64,000 bases of DNA from Shewanella indica (GTDB lineage: Bacteria; Pseudomonadota; Gammaproteobacteria; Enterobacterales; Shewanellaceae). Location of the stretch: positions 1 through 64,000 of the forward strand of contig NZ_NIJK01000038.1 of assembly GCF_002836975.1 (NCBI RefSeq), in the 5' to 3' direction. Below, in pieces: positions 37,002 through 46,393 of the stretch (its first letter is position 1; each line of letters begins with the position of its first letter). The notes under the pieces are model-generated. The model saw only the letters and a program-made list of their open reading frames with translations. It did not search any database and was not told the DNA's origin. The position numbers were made by a program, and so were the translations under genes.

Positions 37002-38195
37002 TTAACTGATCACTGTCAGTGCCTGCTCCAGATCGGCTATCAGGTCATCCACATCCTCAAGCCCGGCCGAAATTCGCAGCAGGCTGTCACCTATGCCGGC
37101 TTTAATACGCGCCTCCTGGGTATAGGGTGAATGGGTCATGGACGCCGGATGCTGAATAAGTGACTCACAATCCCCCAGACTCACGGCAATTTTGAACAGT
37201 GCCAGTCGATTGACAAAGGCCATGGACTGCTCCAAATCGGCCTTAAGCTCAAACGCCAACACCCCACCGGCCCTGCGCATCTGCGAGCCGATAAACTGAT
37301 GGCCCGGATGGGAAACCAACCCGGGATAATGTACCTTGGCCACGGCTTGATGGGATTCGAGATACTGCGCCAAGCGCTCGGCATTATCGCAATGACGTTC
37401 GAGTCGCACCGAGAGGGTTTTCAGGCCTCGCAAAATCAACCAGGCATCGAAAGGCGATAGCACGGCGCCAATATCTTTTAGCTGTTGTTGCTTGATGGCC
37501 ATTATCGCCGCTTGCGAACCACAGATGATACCGGCAATAACATCGCCATGGCCATTGAGATACTTGGTGGCGCTGTGAACCACAAGATCAATCCCCAACT
37601 GCAGAGGCTGCTGCAGCAGCGGGGTCATAAAGGTGTTGTCCACTATGCTGGTCAGTTGATGACGCTTGGCGATAGCGGCTATGGCACGGAGATCATATAC
37701 GGCCAGATGCGGGTTCACCGGGGTTTCACAAAAAATCACCCGGGTGTGGGGGCGAATAGCCGCCTCGACCGCCGCGAGATCGGCAAAATCCACCAGAGAA
37801 ACTTCAATACCGAAGCGGGCAAACTGCTCTGTCATCAATGAAAAAGTACAGCCATAGACGGCCGAGGAAGCCAACAGATGATCGCCACAGCTCAAGTATG
37901 CCAGCAAGGCCGCCGATACCGCGCCCATACCGGACGCGGCAGCAGCCGCTGCTTCAGCGCCTTCAAGCAACGCCAAGCGCCGCTCAAACTCGGCAACTGT
38001 CGGGTTACCCAAGCGGGTGTAGATATAGCCCTCTTCTTCACCGGCAAAGCGGCGACCACCGCTTTGGGCGGTATCAAAACAGAAGGTGGCACTCTGATAT
38101 AAAGGCGATACCAGTGCCCCGGAAGGCTCGCCAGAGTGGCCGCCATGAATAGCCAGTGTGGCTGAGTGCAGTGCTTTTGGCTGCTTGTGTTGCAT
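37002..38195 (-). CDS. megL: Methionine gamma-lyase (Cys/Met metabolism PLP enzyme)
   Basis: This 397-residue PLP enzyme belongs to the cystathionine gamma-synthase family. The PLP lysine is Lys211 (HSATKYLNGHGD). Cys116 in VYGCTFSL lies at the same residue number as the Cys116 that marks Pseudomonas putida methionine gamma-lyase, where cystathionine synthases and lyases have other residues. The reaction would split methionine to methanethiol, ammonia and 2-oxobutyrate. Cystathionine gamma-synthase or beta-lyase activity is the alternative and is less likely given Cys116. It is monocistronic and convergent with the transporter. Confidence 0.82.
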   Translation of the reverse strand: MQHKQPKALHSATLAIHGGHSGEPSGALVSPLYQSATFCFDTAQSGGRRFAGEEEGYIYTRLGNPTVAEFERRLALLEGAEAAAAAASGMGAVSAALLAYLSCGDHLLASSAVYGCTFSLMTEQFARFGIEVSLVDFADLAAVEAAIRPHTRVIFCETPVNPHLAVYDLRAIAAIAKRHQLTSIVDNTFMTPLLQQPLQLGIDLVVHSATKYLNGHGDVIAGIICGSQAAIMAIKQQQLKDIGAVLSPFDAWLILRGLKTLSVRLERHCDNAERLAQYLESHQAVAKVHYPGLVSHPGHQFIGSQMRRAGGVLAFELKADLEQSMAFVNRLALFKIAVSLGDCESLIQHPASMTHSPYTQEARIKAGIGDSLLRISAGLEDVDDLIADLEQALTVIS

Positions 38196-38324
38196 GCTTA
38201 ACTCCCCATGTCAGTCCGACCATCCCTTATATTGTTATTCGGCTTCTCGCCCGGGATGATTCAGTTGTCCTGGCACCAACATACTGAGTCAGCAAGACTT
38301 GCCCAAATCGGCAAGCAAAAATCA

Positions 38325-39458
38325 TTACTCCTTGGTTGTAAAATCTTTGTTACGTTCGGGTTTCCTCACCAGCACAGAAGCGGAAAAATCCTTTAGTTCC
38401 ATTAGCAGTTCTTTATGGATCCGCGACAGTTTGGGCTTGCTGGCACTGGAAAATGCCAGCGGCCGACAAAGCGCCATCGCCTGATAGCCAAGTCTCGCCG
38501 TCAACAAACCGCCCCCCAGTCCCTGACCGAGCCGCGCCGAAAGCTTGCCGGACATCTCTACCGACAGCAATTGGGTACCCAAGTCGGTGGCAAGCTCTGT
38601 GGTGCCGGCATAGAGAATATTGACCAGGATCCCGCGGATCAGCCGAATACGACTCCAATAACCCAGTTCAACCCCATAACAGCGGGCAATATCCTGGATC
38701 ATCTTCTGATTACGCCAGAGGATCAGCGCCATATCCAGTACCGCCAGCGGGCTGGCCGCCAGCAATAGGGCCGATTCGGCCGCATAACGGCGCACCAGCT
38801 TCATGCCAACCTTGTCACGCTCGGTCAGCACTACCTGATCAAACAGCTGCAATTGCTCGGCGTCATTCTGCTCCGGATTCAGCAGCGACTGCAGCCTGTC
38901 CTGCTCCGGCCCCTTGGGCATCTGCTTGCAAATACCATAGATAAAATCGCGCGCTTCGCCCATCTGCATACTGCCGAGCAGGCGTTGCCCGGTTTGCTGG
39001 GTATCTTCCACCTGGCGCAGGCGTTTGAGTTTGCGCCATTCCCCGAAACAAAGCTTGCCAACCCAGGCCAGCACCAAGGCGAGCACCAGGCTGTAAAAAC
39101 CAAACAGCCAAGGGCTGTCGCGCCAGGCATCGATAAGACCCAGCAGTGTCTGCAGCACCACTGCCGCCATCACGCCCAGCAGGACCAAACGCGCCAACCA
39201 GGACCAGCGTTTGGGCTTGAGGGAGATGAGTTGATCCGCCTTGGGCTGTGCACTCAGCACTTGTTCCAGTTTGGCTTCTGTGGGGTATTCAACAAAGTCA
39301 TCGCCTTGGAAATCCTTGGCCGCGGCCAATTCGGCGGCGGATTCCGGCTGATGACTGAAAATTCTCTGTGGCGCCAACTCTGTGGTTTGCGCCTCATCAG
39401 CGTGACTGCCGTTGTCGGCAGCATTATCAACACGCTTTTCTGAACTGTGTTTTGCCAC
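38325..39458 (-). CDS. ycjF: YcjF-family inner-membrane protein (DUF697, TIGR01620)
   Basis: This 377-residue protein has a long acidic N-terminal cytoplasmic region, two adjacent transmembrane segments at about residues 90-140 (LVLLGVMAAVVLQTLLG, FGFYSLVLALVLAWVG), and a DUF697-type C-terminal domain (ESALLLAASPLAVLDMALILWRN, ILVNILYAGTTELATDLG). It lies 3 bp after the ycjX gene. The ycjX-ycjF pair is a known member of the Psp envelope-stress regulon in enteric bacteria, and here too it sits beside pspABC. The precise function is unknown. Confidence 0.85.
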   Translation of the reverse strand: MAKHSSEKRVDNAADNGSHADEAQTTELAPQRIFSHQPESAAELAAAKDFQGDDFVEYPTEAKLEQVLSAQPKADQLISLKPKRWSWLARLVLLGVMAAVVLQTLLGLIDAWRDSPWLFGFYSLVLALVLAWVGKLCFGEWRKLKRLRQVEDTQQTGQRLLGSMQMGEARDFIYGICKQMPKGPEQDRLQSLLNPEQNDAEQLQLFDQVVLTERDKVGMKLVRRYAAESALLLAASPLAVLDMALILWRNQKMIQDIARCYGVELGYWSRIRLIRGILVNILYAGTTELATDLGTQLLSVEMSGKLSARLGQGLGGGLLTARLGYQAMALCRPLAFSSASKPKLSRIHKELLMELKDFSASVLVRKPERNKDFTTKE

Positions 39459-39461
39459 GAC

Positions 39462-40898
39462 TTACCTCAACTTGTCGCCCAAAAGAAACTCCAGCAGGTG
39501 ATCGAGCCGGATATGTTCATAGCCTTGTTCCGGTTGGCTGTCGGGCGGCGCAAACTCACAGAAATTAAATCCCTGCCTTTGCCAGAACGCTTTTTCAGGC
39601 AAGGCTCTGGGCACCTCGCCCGGATACAGGGTCACCTTCTGTCCATCGCTCATGCGCCGGCCACAGACCACTTCCACCTCCACGCCATCTGCATCTTTAA
39701 CCATACCGTGACGAGTCGCCTTGATGGCGCTGATGGCCATGGTTTCCACCCGACTGCCGGCAAATCCGGCCTGTTGCCGACTGGGCGCCAACATGGCGCT
39801 GAGCAGTGACAACACATTGCCCTGCTGATCCCGGGTCACCTGATCGACTTTACTGGCGGCAAACAGCAGAGTATCTATTCGGGGAGCAAACAAACGTCGC
39901 AGCAAATTGGACTGCCCATACTGGAAGCTGGCGCTGATGGCATTGAGAGCTTCGGCCATATCTTCAAACTGCGCCTTGCCACGATTAAGGGCGCTGAAGC
40001 AATCCACCAGAATTAACTGACGATCGAAACCGGCAAAATACTCCTGGTAGAAGGGCTTGACCACCTTGGCCAGATATTGCTGATATCTGTGCCTGAGCAC
40101 CTGATAATTACTGCGACGTCCGGCCGATGCCAGTTGCTGCTTGTCTTTGAGTTGCTCAGGTAACAGGGGAAAAAAGGCCAAAAGTGGCGTACCGGCCAGC
40201 TCTCCGGGCAGCAACATTCTCCCCGGCTGTGCCTGATAAAACCCCTGTTGATGCACCAGATCCAGCAGTAGTAACCGATAACTTTCGGCAATGGCGGCCA
40301 GCGCCTGATCGTCGGCATCGGCGTACAAATCCAGCGTCGCCAGCGCCGCAGCAAATTTAGGGTAAAGAGGCGAGGATTCCAGGGTTGATTGCCGGGCAAA
40401 GCGGGTTTCAGACCAGCGGTTAAAGTCCTGGCTCAACATGGGCAAATCCAGCAACCACTCCCCGGGATAATCGACTATGTCGAGATGCAGCTTGGCGCTG
40501 TCGGCCAATTTTGCCAACATCCCTTTGGTAGGCACATATTTGAGCGTCAGCCGCAGCTCACTGATACTGCGGGTCGATGCCGGCCAACTGGGCCTGGCCG
40601 CGGTCAAACTGGCAATCGCCGCATCAAAATCAAAACTGGCTATGGTCAAATCCGGCTGCAGCTCCCGCCTTACCCCGAGTAACCGTCCGTCGCGGCACAC
40701 CTGAAATAGGGGTAAGCCCCTGCCATCAGGCTCGGTGCCTGCGCGCAACAGTCTATCCACCAGCGCGGTAATGAAGGCCGTCTTGCCGGCGCCGGAAAGG
40801 CCGGTAACCGCCAACCTAAGATGCCTGTCTGTGGTGCGCTGTGCCAACTCACGAGTTTTGTGTTTGAGTTTGCCGAACTCTTGCCTGACGCTTGCCAT
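39462..40898 (-). CDS. ycjX: YcjX-family P-loop NTPase (DUF463)
   Basis: This 478-residue predicted GTPase/ATPase has Walker A GLSGAGKT at about residue 33 and a Walker B-like LHLDIVDYPGEWLLDL (DxPG, as in GTPases). The YcjX family occurs with YcjF and Psp proteins. I chose the ATG at 40898 (MASVRQEFGKLK); the frame continues 12 residues upstream without support. The gap to pspC upstream is about 55 bp, so read-through from the pspA promoter is plausible. The cellular role is unknown. Confidence 0.86.
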   Translation of the reverse strand: MASVRQEFGKLKHKTRELAQRTTDRHLRLAVTGLSGAGKTAFITALVDRLLRAGTEPDGRGLPLFQVCRDGRLLGVRRELQPDLTIASFDFDAAIASLTAARPSWPASTRSISELRLTLKYVPTKGMLAKLADSAKLHLDIVDYPGEWLLDLPMLSQDFNRWSETRFARQSTLESSPLYPKFAAALATLDLYADADDQALAAIAESYRLLLLDLVHQQGFYQAQPGRMLLPGELAGTPLLAFFPLLPEQLKDKQQLASAGRRSNYQVLRHRYQQYLAKVVKPFYQEYFAGFDRQLILVDCFSALNRGKAQFEDMAEALNAISASFQYGQSNLLRRLFAPRIDTLLFAASKVDQVTRDQQGNVLSLLSAMLAPSRQQAGFAGSRVETMAISAIKATRHGMVKDADGVEVEVVCGRRMSDGQKVTLYPGEVPRALPEKAFWQRQGFNFCEFAPPDSQPEQGYEHIRLDHLLEFLLGDKLR

Positions 40899-40952
40899 AA
40901 TTCTCCTGATACAAACAAACGGGGCGGTAAGCACCGCCCCTTGAACAAGGAT

Positions 40953-41342
40953 TTATAGGTTGTTGAACTGTCTTTTCAACTCGAATTGCTCAGAGGTGAC
41001 ATGTTGTTCGAGTGCCCTGAGCCTATGCTCCAGTGATTGAAAGCGATTGCTTACATCTCTGAGCGCCTGTTTGGCGGGCTCCCCGGCTTGCCAGACCTTT
41101 TTCTTGACCCCAATGTCCTTATGGGTGTCTTTGGCTGTCCAAGGTTTGACATCCAGTATCATCCACAGCACTAGATAGGTGATAATCACCATTCCATAGC
41201 CACCGAGCACAAGGATTGAAACCGTAGCCACCCGAACCAACCAAGGTTCCAGATTAAAGTACTCGGCTACCCCGGCACAGACCCCGGCTATCTTCCTTTG
41301 CTGGGGAATGCGGTAAAGAGTACGCTTGCCTGATTCAGTCAT
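40953..41342 (-). CDS. pspC: Phage shock protein C
   Basis: This 129-residue inner-membrane protein has the PspC domain RTLYRIPQQRKIAGVCAGVAEYF followed by a hydrophobic segment (VATVSILVLGGYGMVIITYLVLWMIL) and a C-terminal coiled coil. With PspB it senses inner-membrane stress and releases PspA from PspF. The start at 41342 overlaps the end of pspB by 8 bases; a longer frame would run further into pspB. It is part of the pspABC operon. Confidence 0.92.
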   Translation of the reverse strand: MTESGKRTLYRIPQQRKIAGVCAGVAEYFNLEPWLVRVATVSILVLGGYGMVIITYLVLWMILDVKPWTAKDTHKDIGVKKKVWQAGEPAKQALRDVSNRFQSLEHRLRALEQHVTSEQFELKRQFNNL

Positions 41343-41568
41343 GACGTTGCCTCCATTCCGAGGACTCGGCATCCAGGATGGCTTCCAGTGTTTCAATCCT
41401 TTGGCCCATCTTGTCAGCTGTGTCTATCAAGTCGTTAAGCTGTTTGAACTCTGCTTCGGTAAGCCCCTGGCTCACCTGACGTTTACTGCGGTAATGCAGA
41501 ATCAACCAGATTGGCGCCACAAAGATCATGAAGATAATCAGGGGTGCCAGCAGTAAGTCCATATCCAT
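41335..41568 (-). CDS. pspB: Phage shock protein B
   Basis: This 77-residue protein has one N-terminal transmembrane helix (LLAPLIIFMIFVAPIWLILHY) and a cytoplasmic leucine-zipper-like helix (LTEAEFKQLNDLIDTADKMGQRIETLEAIL). It pairs with PspC in sensing membrane stress. The length and position between pspA and pspC are standard. Confidence 0.92.
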   Translation of the reverse strand: MDMDLLLAPLIIFMIFVAPIWLILHYRSKRQVSQGLTEAEFKQLNDLIDTADKMGQRIETLEAILDAESSEWRQRHD

Positions 41569-41588
41569 AAATCACCTCTGAGTCTGTA

Positions 41589-42272
41589 TTATTTTTTGGT
41601 TTTGGCGCTATCGCCTTTCACCTTGGCCTTCAAGGCTTCCAGCTCGGCGCTGACAGAATCTTCGGCCTTGAGTGCCGCAAATTCCTCTTCCAGACTGAAC
41701 TTCTTGCCACCCAGATCATAGGACTCAACTTCAGCCTCCAGCCCTTCGATGCGACGCTCATACTGTTCAAACTTGAGCATGGCATTGTCGATTTTGCTGG
41801 AATCCAGCTGCTTTTTCACTTCCAGGCGTGAAGAAGCAGTTTGCTTGCGCATTATGATGGTTTTCTGGCGAGCCTTGGCATCGGCCAGCTTTTCCTGCAG
41901 TTGACCCACTTCCTCTTTCAGGCGGGCAATATGCTCTTCAACCACCTCGAGCTCTTGCTCCAGAGTCTGCGCCAGGGTAGCGGCTTTCTGCTTTTCAACC
42001 AGCGCGGCCTTGGCCAGATCTTCCCTGTCTTTGGTCAGTGCCAGTTCGGCCTTTTCCTGCCAATCCTGCACCTGAAGTTGCACTTTGCCAATACGGCGGA
42101 GTAACTCTTTCTTCTCTGCCAATACTTTAGCCGAAGTAGAACGTACTTCAACCAGGGTATCTTCCATTTCCTGAATGATCAGGCGCACCATTTTTTCCGG
42201 ATCTTCTGCCTTGTCCAGCAAGGCACTGATGTTGGCATTAATGATGTCGGCAAAACGTGTGAAAATTCCCAT
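41589..42272 (-). CDS. pspA: Phage shock protein A
   Basis: This 227-residue ESCRT-III-like membrane-binding protein begins MGIFTRFADIINANISALLDKAEDPEKM, with its amphipathic N-terminal helix, and continues as long coiled coils. It binds PspF and keeps it inactive until envelope stress, then coats and protects damaged inner membrane. It is the first gene of pspABC and is transcribed from a sigma-54 promoter divergent from pspF. Confidence 0.95.
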   Translation of the reverse strand: MGIFTRFADIINANISALLDKAEDPEKMVRLIIQEMEDTLVEVRSTSAKVLAEKKELLRRIGKVQLQVQDWQEKAELALTKDREDLAKAALVEKQKAATLAQTLEQELEVVEEHIARLKEEVGQLQEKLADAKARQKTIIMRKQTASSRLEVKKQLDSSKIDNAMLKFEQYERRIEGLEAEVESYDLGGKKFSLEEEFAALKAEDSVSAELEALKAKVKGDSAKTKK

Positions 42273-42310
42273 AATCCTGTCCTCTACATTTATTGTGGGT
42301 CTCGACTCTT

Positions 42311-42332
42311 GTAATACAGATCCCGTGCCAAC
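42311..42332 (-). promoter_or_regulatory. Sigma-54 promoter of pspABC
   Basis: The minus strand reads TTGGCACGGGATCTGTATTA, with the -24 TGGCAC and -12 CTGTA elements correctly spaced. The form closely follows the E. coli pspA promoter (TTGGCACG, then TTGTA). It is about 40 bp before pspA and is expected to need PspF. Confidence 0.8.
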
Positions 42333-42451
42333 TTTTAATTTATCAATAATATCAATGACATAATATAAATCTTAACTTTTACTTTATTTATTTAACCTAC
42401 CCGCATATTATGATTTTCACCAATTATTAGCGTTTAAGACTAACTGTTATC

Positions 42452-43531
42452 GTGGCCAATCCCTATCAACAAGACAACCTTATCGGTCAATCCAATGCCC
42501 TGTTGGAGGTGTTGGAGCACGTTTCCCAAATCGCACCACTGTCCAAACCCGTGCTTATCATAGGTGAGCGGGGGACGGGTAAAGAGCTGATCGCCGAACG
42601 TCTACACTATCTTTCCCAACGCTGGGATCAGAGTTTTATCAAACTCAATTGTTCCTCTCTGAGTGAAAATCTACTGGAAAGTGAACTGTTTGGCCATGAG
42701 TCCGGCGCATTTACCGGCGCCAAGGGCCGTCATGAAGGCCGCTTCGAGCGCGCCGACGGCGGCACCCTGTTTCTCGATGAACTGGCCAATACGTCCGGCC
42801 TCATTCAGGAGAAGCTGCTGCGGGTCATTGAATATGGCGAATATGAAAGGGTGGGCGGCAGTAAAACCCTCAATGCCGATGTTCGACTTATTTGCGCCGC
42901 CAATGAAGACTTACCCAGTCTGGCGGAAGCCGGCGAGTTTCGAGCCGATCTGCTCGACCGTTTGGCGTTCGATGTGATCACCCTGCCGCCGCTGCGCTGC
43001 CGCCGGGAAGATATTCTGCCATTGGCCGAATACTTTGCCGTGGGGATGGCGCGTCAGCTCAAGCTGGAGCTGTTTACCGGTTTTGCCGCCGAAGCCGTGG
43101 CGACCATGATGGATCACAGCTGGCCGGGTAATATTCGGGAGCTGAAAAACGCCATAGAGCGCAGCGTCTATCGCCATGGTCATAACCCAGAACCGATAGA
43201 GAACATAGTGCTCGATCCTTTTGCCTCGCCCTACCGGCCCACCAAGCGGGTCAAGACTCATAGTCGCCAGCTGGTGACCGCTGAAGTTGGCAATGAAATC
43301 CTTAACGGCAGTGCCGCCGCAGCGACAAACGATAGCCCGAAACCTTCGGCAAACCAGATACAGTTCCCGGTGGACTTCAAACAGTGCTGTGAAGACTTCG
43401 AGACCGACCTGATTCAACGTGCGCTCAGTGCCAGCCAGTTCAATCAAAAGAAAACCGCCGAACTACTGGGACTTAGCTACCATCAGCTCAGAGGCATACT
43501 GAAAAAATACAATTTGCTCGATAAGGCATAA
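42452..43531 (+). CDS. pspF: Psp operon transcriptional activator PspF (sigma-54 enhancer-binding protein)
   Basis: This 359-residue AAA+ activator lacks an N-terminal receiver domain, as PspF does. Walker A is GERGTGKE (about 38-45), the sigma-54 contact loop is ESGAFTGAKG, and a Fis-type helix-turn-helix closes the protein (NQKKTAELLGLSYHQLRGILKKY). A low-complexity linker (about 280-310) separates the two domains. It drives pspABC from the divergent sigma-54 promoter and is restrained by PspA. The start codon is taken as the GTG at 42452 (GTGGCCAATCCC). Confidence 0.92.
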   Translation: MANPYQQDNLIGQSNALLEVLEHVSQIAPLSKPVLIIGERGTGKELIAERLHYLSQRWDQSFIKLNCSSLSENLLESELFGHESGAFTGAKGRHEGRFERADGGTLFLDELANTSGLIQEKLLRVIEYGEYERVGGSKTLNADVRLICAANEDLPSLAEAGEFRADLLDRLAFDVITLPPLRCRREDILPLAEYFAVGMARQLKLELFTGFAAEAVATMMDHSWPGNIRELKNAIERSVYRHGHNPEPIENIVLDPFASPYRPTKRVKTHSRQLVTAEVGNEILNGSAAAATNDSPKPSANQIQFPVDFKQCCEDFETDLIQRALSASQFNQKKTAELLGLSYHQLRGILKKYNLLDKA

Positions 43532-43682
43532 GCCGATTGCCCAAGTAACGGCTGCACTGCTAAAATGTTCGGTCAACATCTGAATAACTAACGATTTTGC
43601 AATGAATCTGCTGACGTTACGCCCTGGGCGAAGCTCTGAAGCAATAGCGCAAGTCTCCAGGAGCAAGCTCTACGGAGATCTT

Positions 43683-45362
43683 GTGGCAGGGCGATTATTC
43701 CGCTCATGCCGGCGCCTGAAGCTGACCGGGAGCATATTGACCGGCCTGGCTCTGACAATGCTGCTTGGCGGCTGTGGTCAACAGAAAGTGCCCTCCGGCC
43801 TGGTATACTGCTCCGAGGGCAATCCCGAGTCCTTCAACCCACAGCTGGTGACCTCAGGAACCACTATCGATGCCACCTCGCACCAGATTTACAGTCGCTT
43901 GGTGGATTATGATCCCGAGAACGGCGATATCACCCCGGCACTGGCAACCGAGTGGCAAATAAGCGAAGATGGGCTCAGTTATGAGTTTGAGTTGCGCCAG
44001 GGTACCCGGTTTCACGAGCAGCCCTACTTTCACCCCAGTCGGCCTTTTAACGCCGATGATGTACTATTCAGTTTCAATCGCATCATAGACAAACAGCACC
44101 CTTTCCACGACGTGGCCCAAGGCGGTTACCCCTTTTTCCAAAGTATAGGCTTTGCCGGGCTGATAAAATCCATCAGCAAACTGAGCGAATACAGAGTCAG
44201 ATTTGAACTCACCCAGCCCGATGCCTCATTCCTGTCCAACCTGGCCACCGACTTTGCGGTGATCCTTTCCAAAGAATATGCCGATCAGCTTCTCGCCCAA
44301 GGCAGCCCGCAGCAATTGGATAACCAGCCGGTTGGGACAGGCCCCTTTATGCTGGTGCAGTATGTTAAGAATGAATATATCCGTTATCGACGCCACCCAG
44401 GTTACTGGGGCAATATGCCGCAGTCTGAAATGTTGGTGTTCGATATCACGCCGCGAAGTACCACCCGCCTGGCCAAGCTGATCACCGGCGATTGCAGCGT
44501 CTCGGCCTTGCCCAAGGCCGGTGAGTTGCCGGTGATTGAGCAGCACGACAACCTGGTTTTGGAGAGTCGCCCCGGAATGAACGTGGCCTATTGGGCCTTC
44601 AATACCCAAAAGCCGCCATTCAACGATGTCAGGGTCAGACGGGCGCTGGCTTACGCCATCGACAAGCAAAACCTGCTAAGGGCCGTTTATCAGGACACCG
44701 CCGTAGAGGCAACCGGTATACTGCCGCCCTCATCCTGGGCTTATTCCGACTCGGCCAAGAGTTATGACTATGCCCCGGACAAAGCCAGGGCGCTGCTGGA
44801 CGCAGCCGGCATAGAGAAACTGGAACTGGATATCTGGGCTATGCCTGTGGCACGAATTTACAACCCCAATGCGCTGAAGACCGCCGAGCTGATCCAGGCC
44901 GATTTGGCGACCATAGGTGTCAAGGTCAATATCGTCAACTACGATTGGAGTGTCTTTACCCAAAAACTGGCACGCAGTGACTATGACTCGGTACTCATCG
45001 GCTGGAACGCCGACAACAGCGATCCGGATAACTTCTTCACCCCCTTGCTCAGTTGTGGCTCCATCGCCTCCAACAACAACCGTTCCCGCTGGTGTAACCC
45101 CAGATTTGACGCCCTGCTCAACCAGGCCAGACGCGTGACAGACAGAGAAAGTCGCAGTTTGTTGTACCGCCAGGCCGAGGCGATTCTGGCACAAGATATG
45201 CCGCTGGTCAGTCTGGCACATGCCAAACGTATGGCGCTAAAAAATGCCAGTGTAACCGAAACCAGCCTAACGCCTTTTGGCGGCATCGCCTTTGCCAATA
45301 TAGGCCACAGCAATAAAGCGGCAGCAGATGCCCCAATGCCGCCCGCCAAGGATCAAGAATGA
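43683..45362 (+). CDS. sapA: SapA, peptide ABC transporter substrate-binding lipoprotein
   Basis: This periplasmic solute-binding protein of family 5 (OppA/DppA-like) belongs to the Sap transporter, which imports or handles cationic antimicrobial peptides, putrescine or haem in different species. The signal peptide ends LLGGC (lipobox). Core motifs GNPESFNPQLV, LVDYDPENGDITPALATEW and RRALAYAIDKQNLL match the family. I prefer the GTG at 43683, preceded by GGAG at good spacing, which gives 559 residues. An ATG at 43602 would give 586 with a 45-residue pre-lipobox region and no ribosome-binding site. It overlaps sapB by ATGA. Confidence 0.87.
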   Translation: MAGRLFRSCRRLKLTGSILTGLALTMLLGGCGQQKVPSGLVYCSEGNPESFNPQLVTSGTTIDATSHQIYSRLVDYDPENGDITPALATEWQISEDGLSYEFELRQGTRFHEQPYFHPSRPFNADDVLFSFNRIIDKQHPFHDVAQGGYPFFQSIGFAGLIKSISKLSEYRVRFELTQPDASFLSNLATDFAVILSKEYADQLLAQGSPQQLDNQPVGTGPFMLVQYVKNEYIRYRRHPGYWGNMPQSEMLVFDITPRSTTRLAKLITGDCSVSALPKAGELPVIEQHDNLVLESRPGMNVAYWAFNTQKPPFNDVRVRRALAYAIDKQNLLRAVYQDTAVEATGILPPSSWAYSDSAKSYDYAPDKARALLDAAGIEKLELDIWAMPVARIYNPNALKTAELIQADLATIGVKVNIVNYDWSVFTQKLARSDYDSVLIGWNADNSDPDNFFTPLLSCGSIASNNNRSRWCNPRFDALLNQARRVTDRESRSLLYRQAEAILAQDMPLVSLAHAKRMALKNASVTETSLTPFGGIAFANIGHSNKAAADAPMPPAKDQE

Positions 45363-46393
45363 TGGCTGCTTACCTATTGCGCAGACTCAACCTCTTTGTC
45401 GCCACCTCTCTGTTGCTGATTGGTGTACTCTTCTATGCCACCAGTTTGTTTCCGGTTGACCGCATTTACGCCCTGACCGGGATCCAGGCACCGAGTGATA
45501 CCCAGGAGGCGCAAATCATCGCCGATTATCATCTTGATGGCGGCTCTTTGGCCCAGTTTATGGGGTATTTAACCCAGAGACTCAGTGGCGATCTCGGTAT
45601 TTCGGTGACCTCTCAAAGGCCGGTAGCAGAAGAGCTGTTGGCGGTACTGCCGGCCTCTTTCGAGCTGGCAACTGTATCCGGTTTATTTGCCATCATCTTC
45701 GGGGTACCGCTCGGAGTGCTGGCCTCGCTGAGTAAACAGAAACTGACCCAAAATGCCATCATGGCGGTAACACTGACAGGTTACTCGATTCCGGTATTTT
45801 GGCTCGGGCTGTCCCTATCACTTTGGTTCGGGGTCAGGCTGGGTTGGCTACCAATTTCAGGGCAGATAAACCTGCTCTATGAAATAAAGCCTGTGACTGG
45901 CTTTATGCTGATAGATACCCTGCTGTCCGACTCGCAATATCGCTTATCCGCCTTTAAGGATGCCGCCTTGCACATAATCCTGCCGGCGCTGACCTTGTCT
46001 GTGTTGCCCTTTACCGTGGTGGTACGTATTACCCGCTCGGCGATGATGAATGTGATGAACCAGACCTATATCCGCGCCGCCGAAGCAAGAGGCCTGCCAA
46101 CCAGTAAAATCGTATTGCGCCACGCCCTGCCCAACGCCTTGATCCCCCTGCTCAAACACTTGGGACTTATGCTGGGGCCATTTGCCAGTTATGCCATAGT
46201 GGTGGAAGTGATCTTCAGTTGGCCCGGGGTAGGCTCCTGGCTGGTATCTGGTATCTATCAGCGGGATTACACTGTGATCCAGGGCGGCACACTGGCGGTG
46301 GCGCTGCTGATTATCTTTCTGAGCATTTTGATTGAAGTGCTGCACACGGCCACCAATCCGCTCAGCAGGAAGGAACTCTATGCCTCAAATTAA
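45359..46393 (+). CDS. sapB: SapB, peptide ABC transporter permease
   Basis: This 344-residue inner-membrane permease of the DppB/OppB family begins LLRRLNLFVATSLLLIGVLFY. The EAA loop around RAAEARGLPTSKIVLRHALPNALIPLL contacts the SapD/SapF ATPases. About six transmembrane helices are visible. It overlaps sapA by four bases and sapC by 14, consistent with a translationally coupled sapABCDF operon. Confidence 0.92.
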   Translation: MMAAYLLRRLNLFVATSLLLIGVLFYATSLFPVDRIYALTGIQAPSDTQEAQIIADYHLDGGSLAQFMGYLTQRLSGDLGISVTSQRPVAEELLAVLPASFELATVSGLFAIIFGVPLGVLASLSKQKLTQNAIMAVTLTGYSIPVFWLGLSLSLWFGVRLGWLPISGQINLLYEIKPVTGFMLIDTLLSDSQYRLSAFKDAALHIILPALTLSVLPFTVVVRITRSAMMNVMNQTYIRAAEARGLPTSKIVLRHALPNALIPLLKHLGLMLGPFASYAIVVEVIFSWPGVGSWLVSGIYQRDYTVIQGGTLAVALLIIFLSILIEVLHTATNPLSRKELYASN

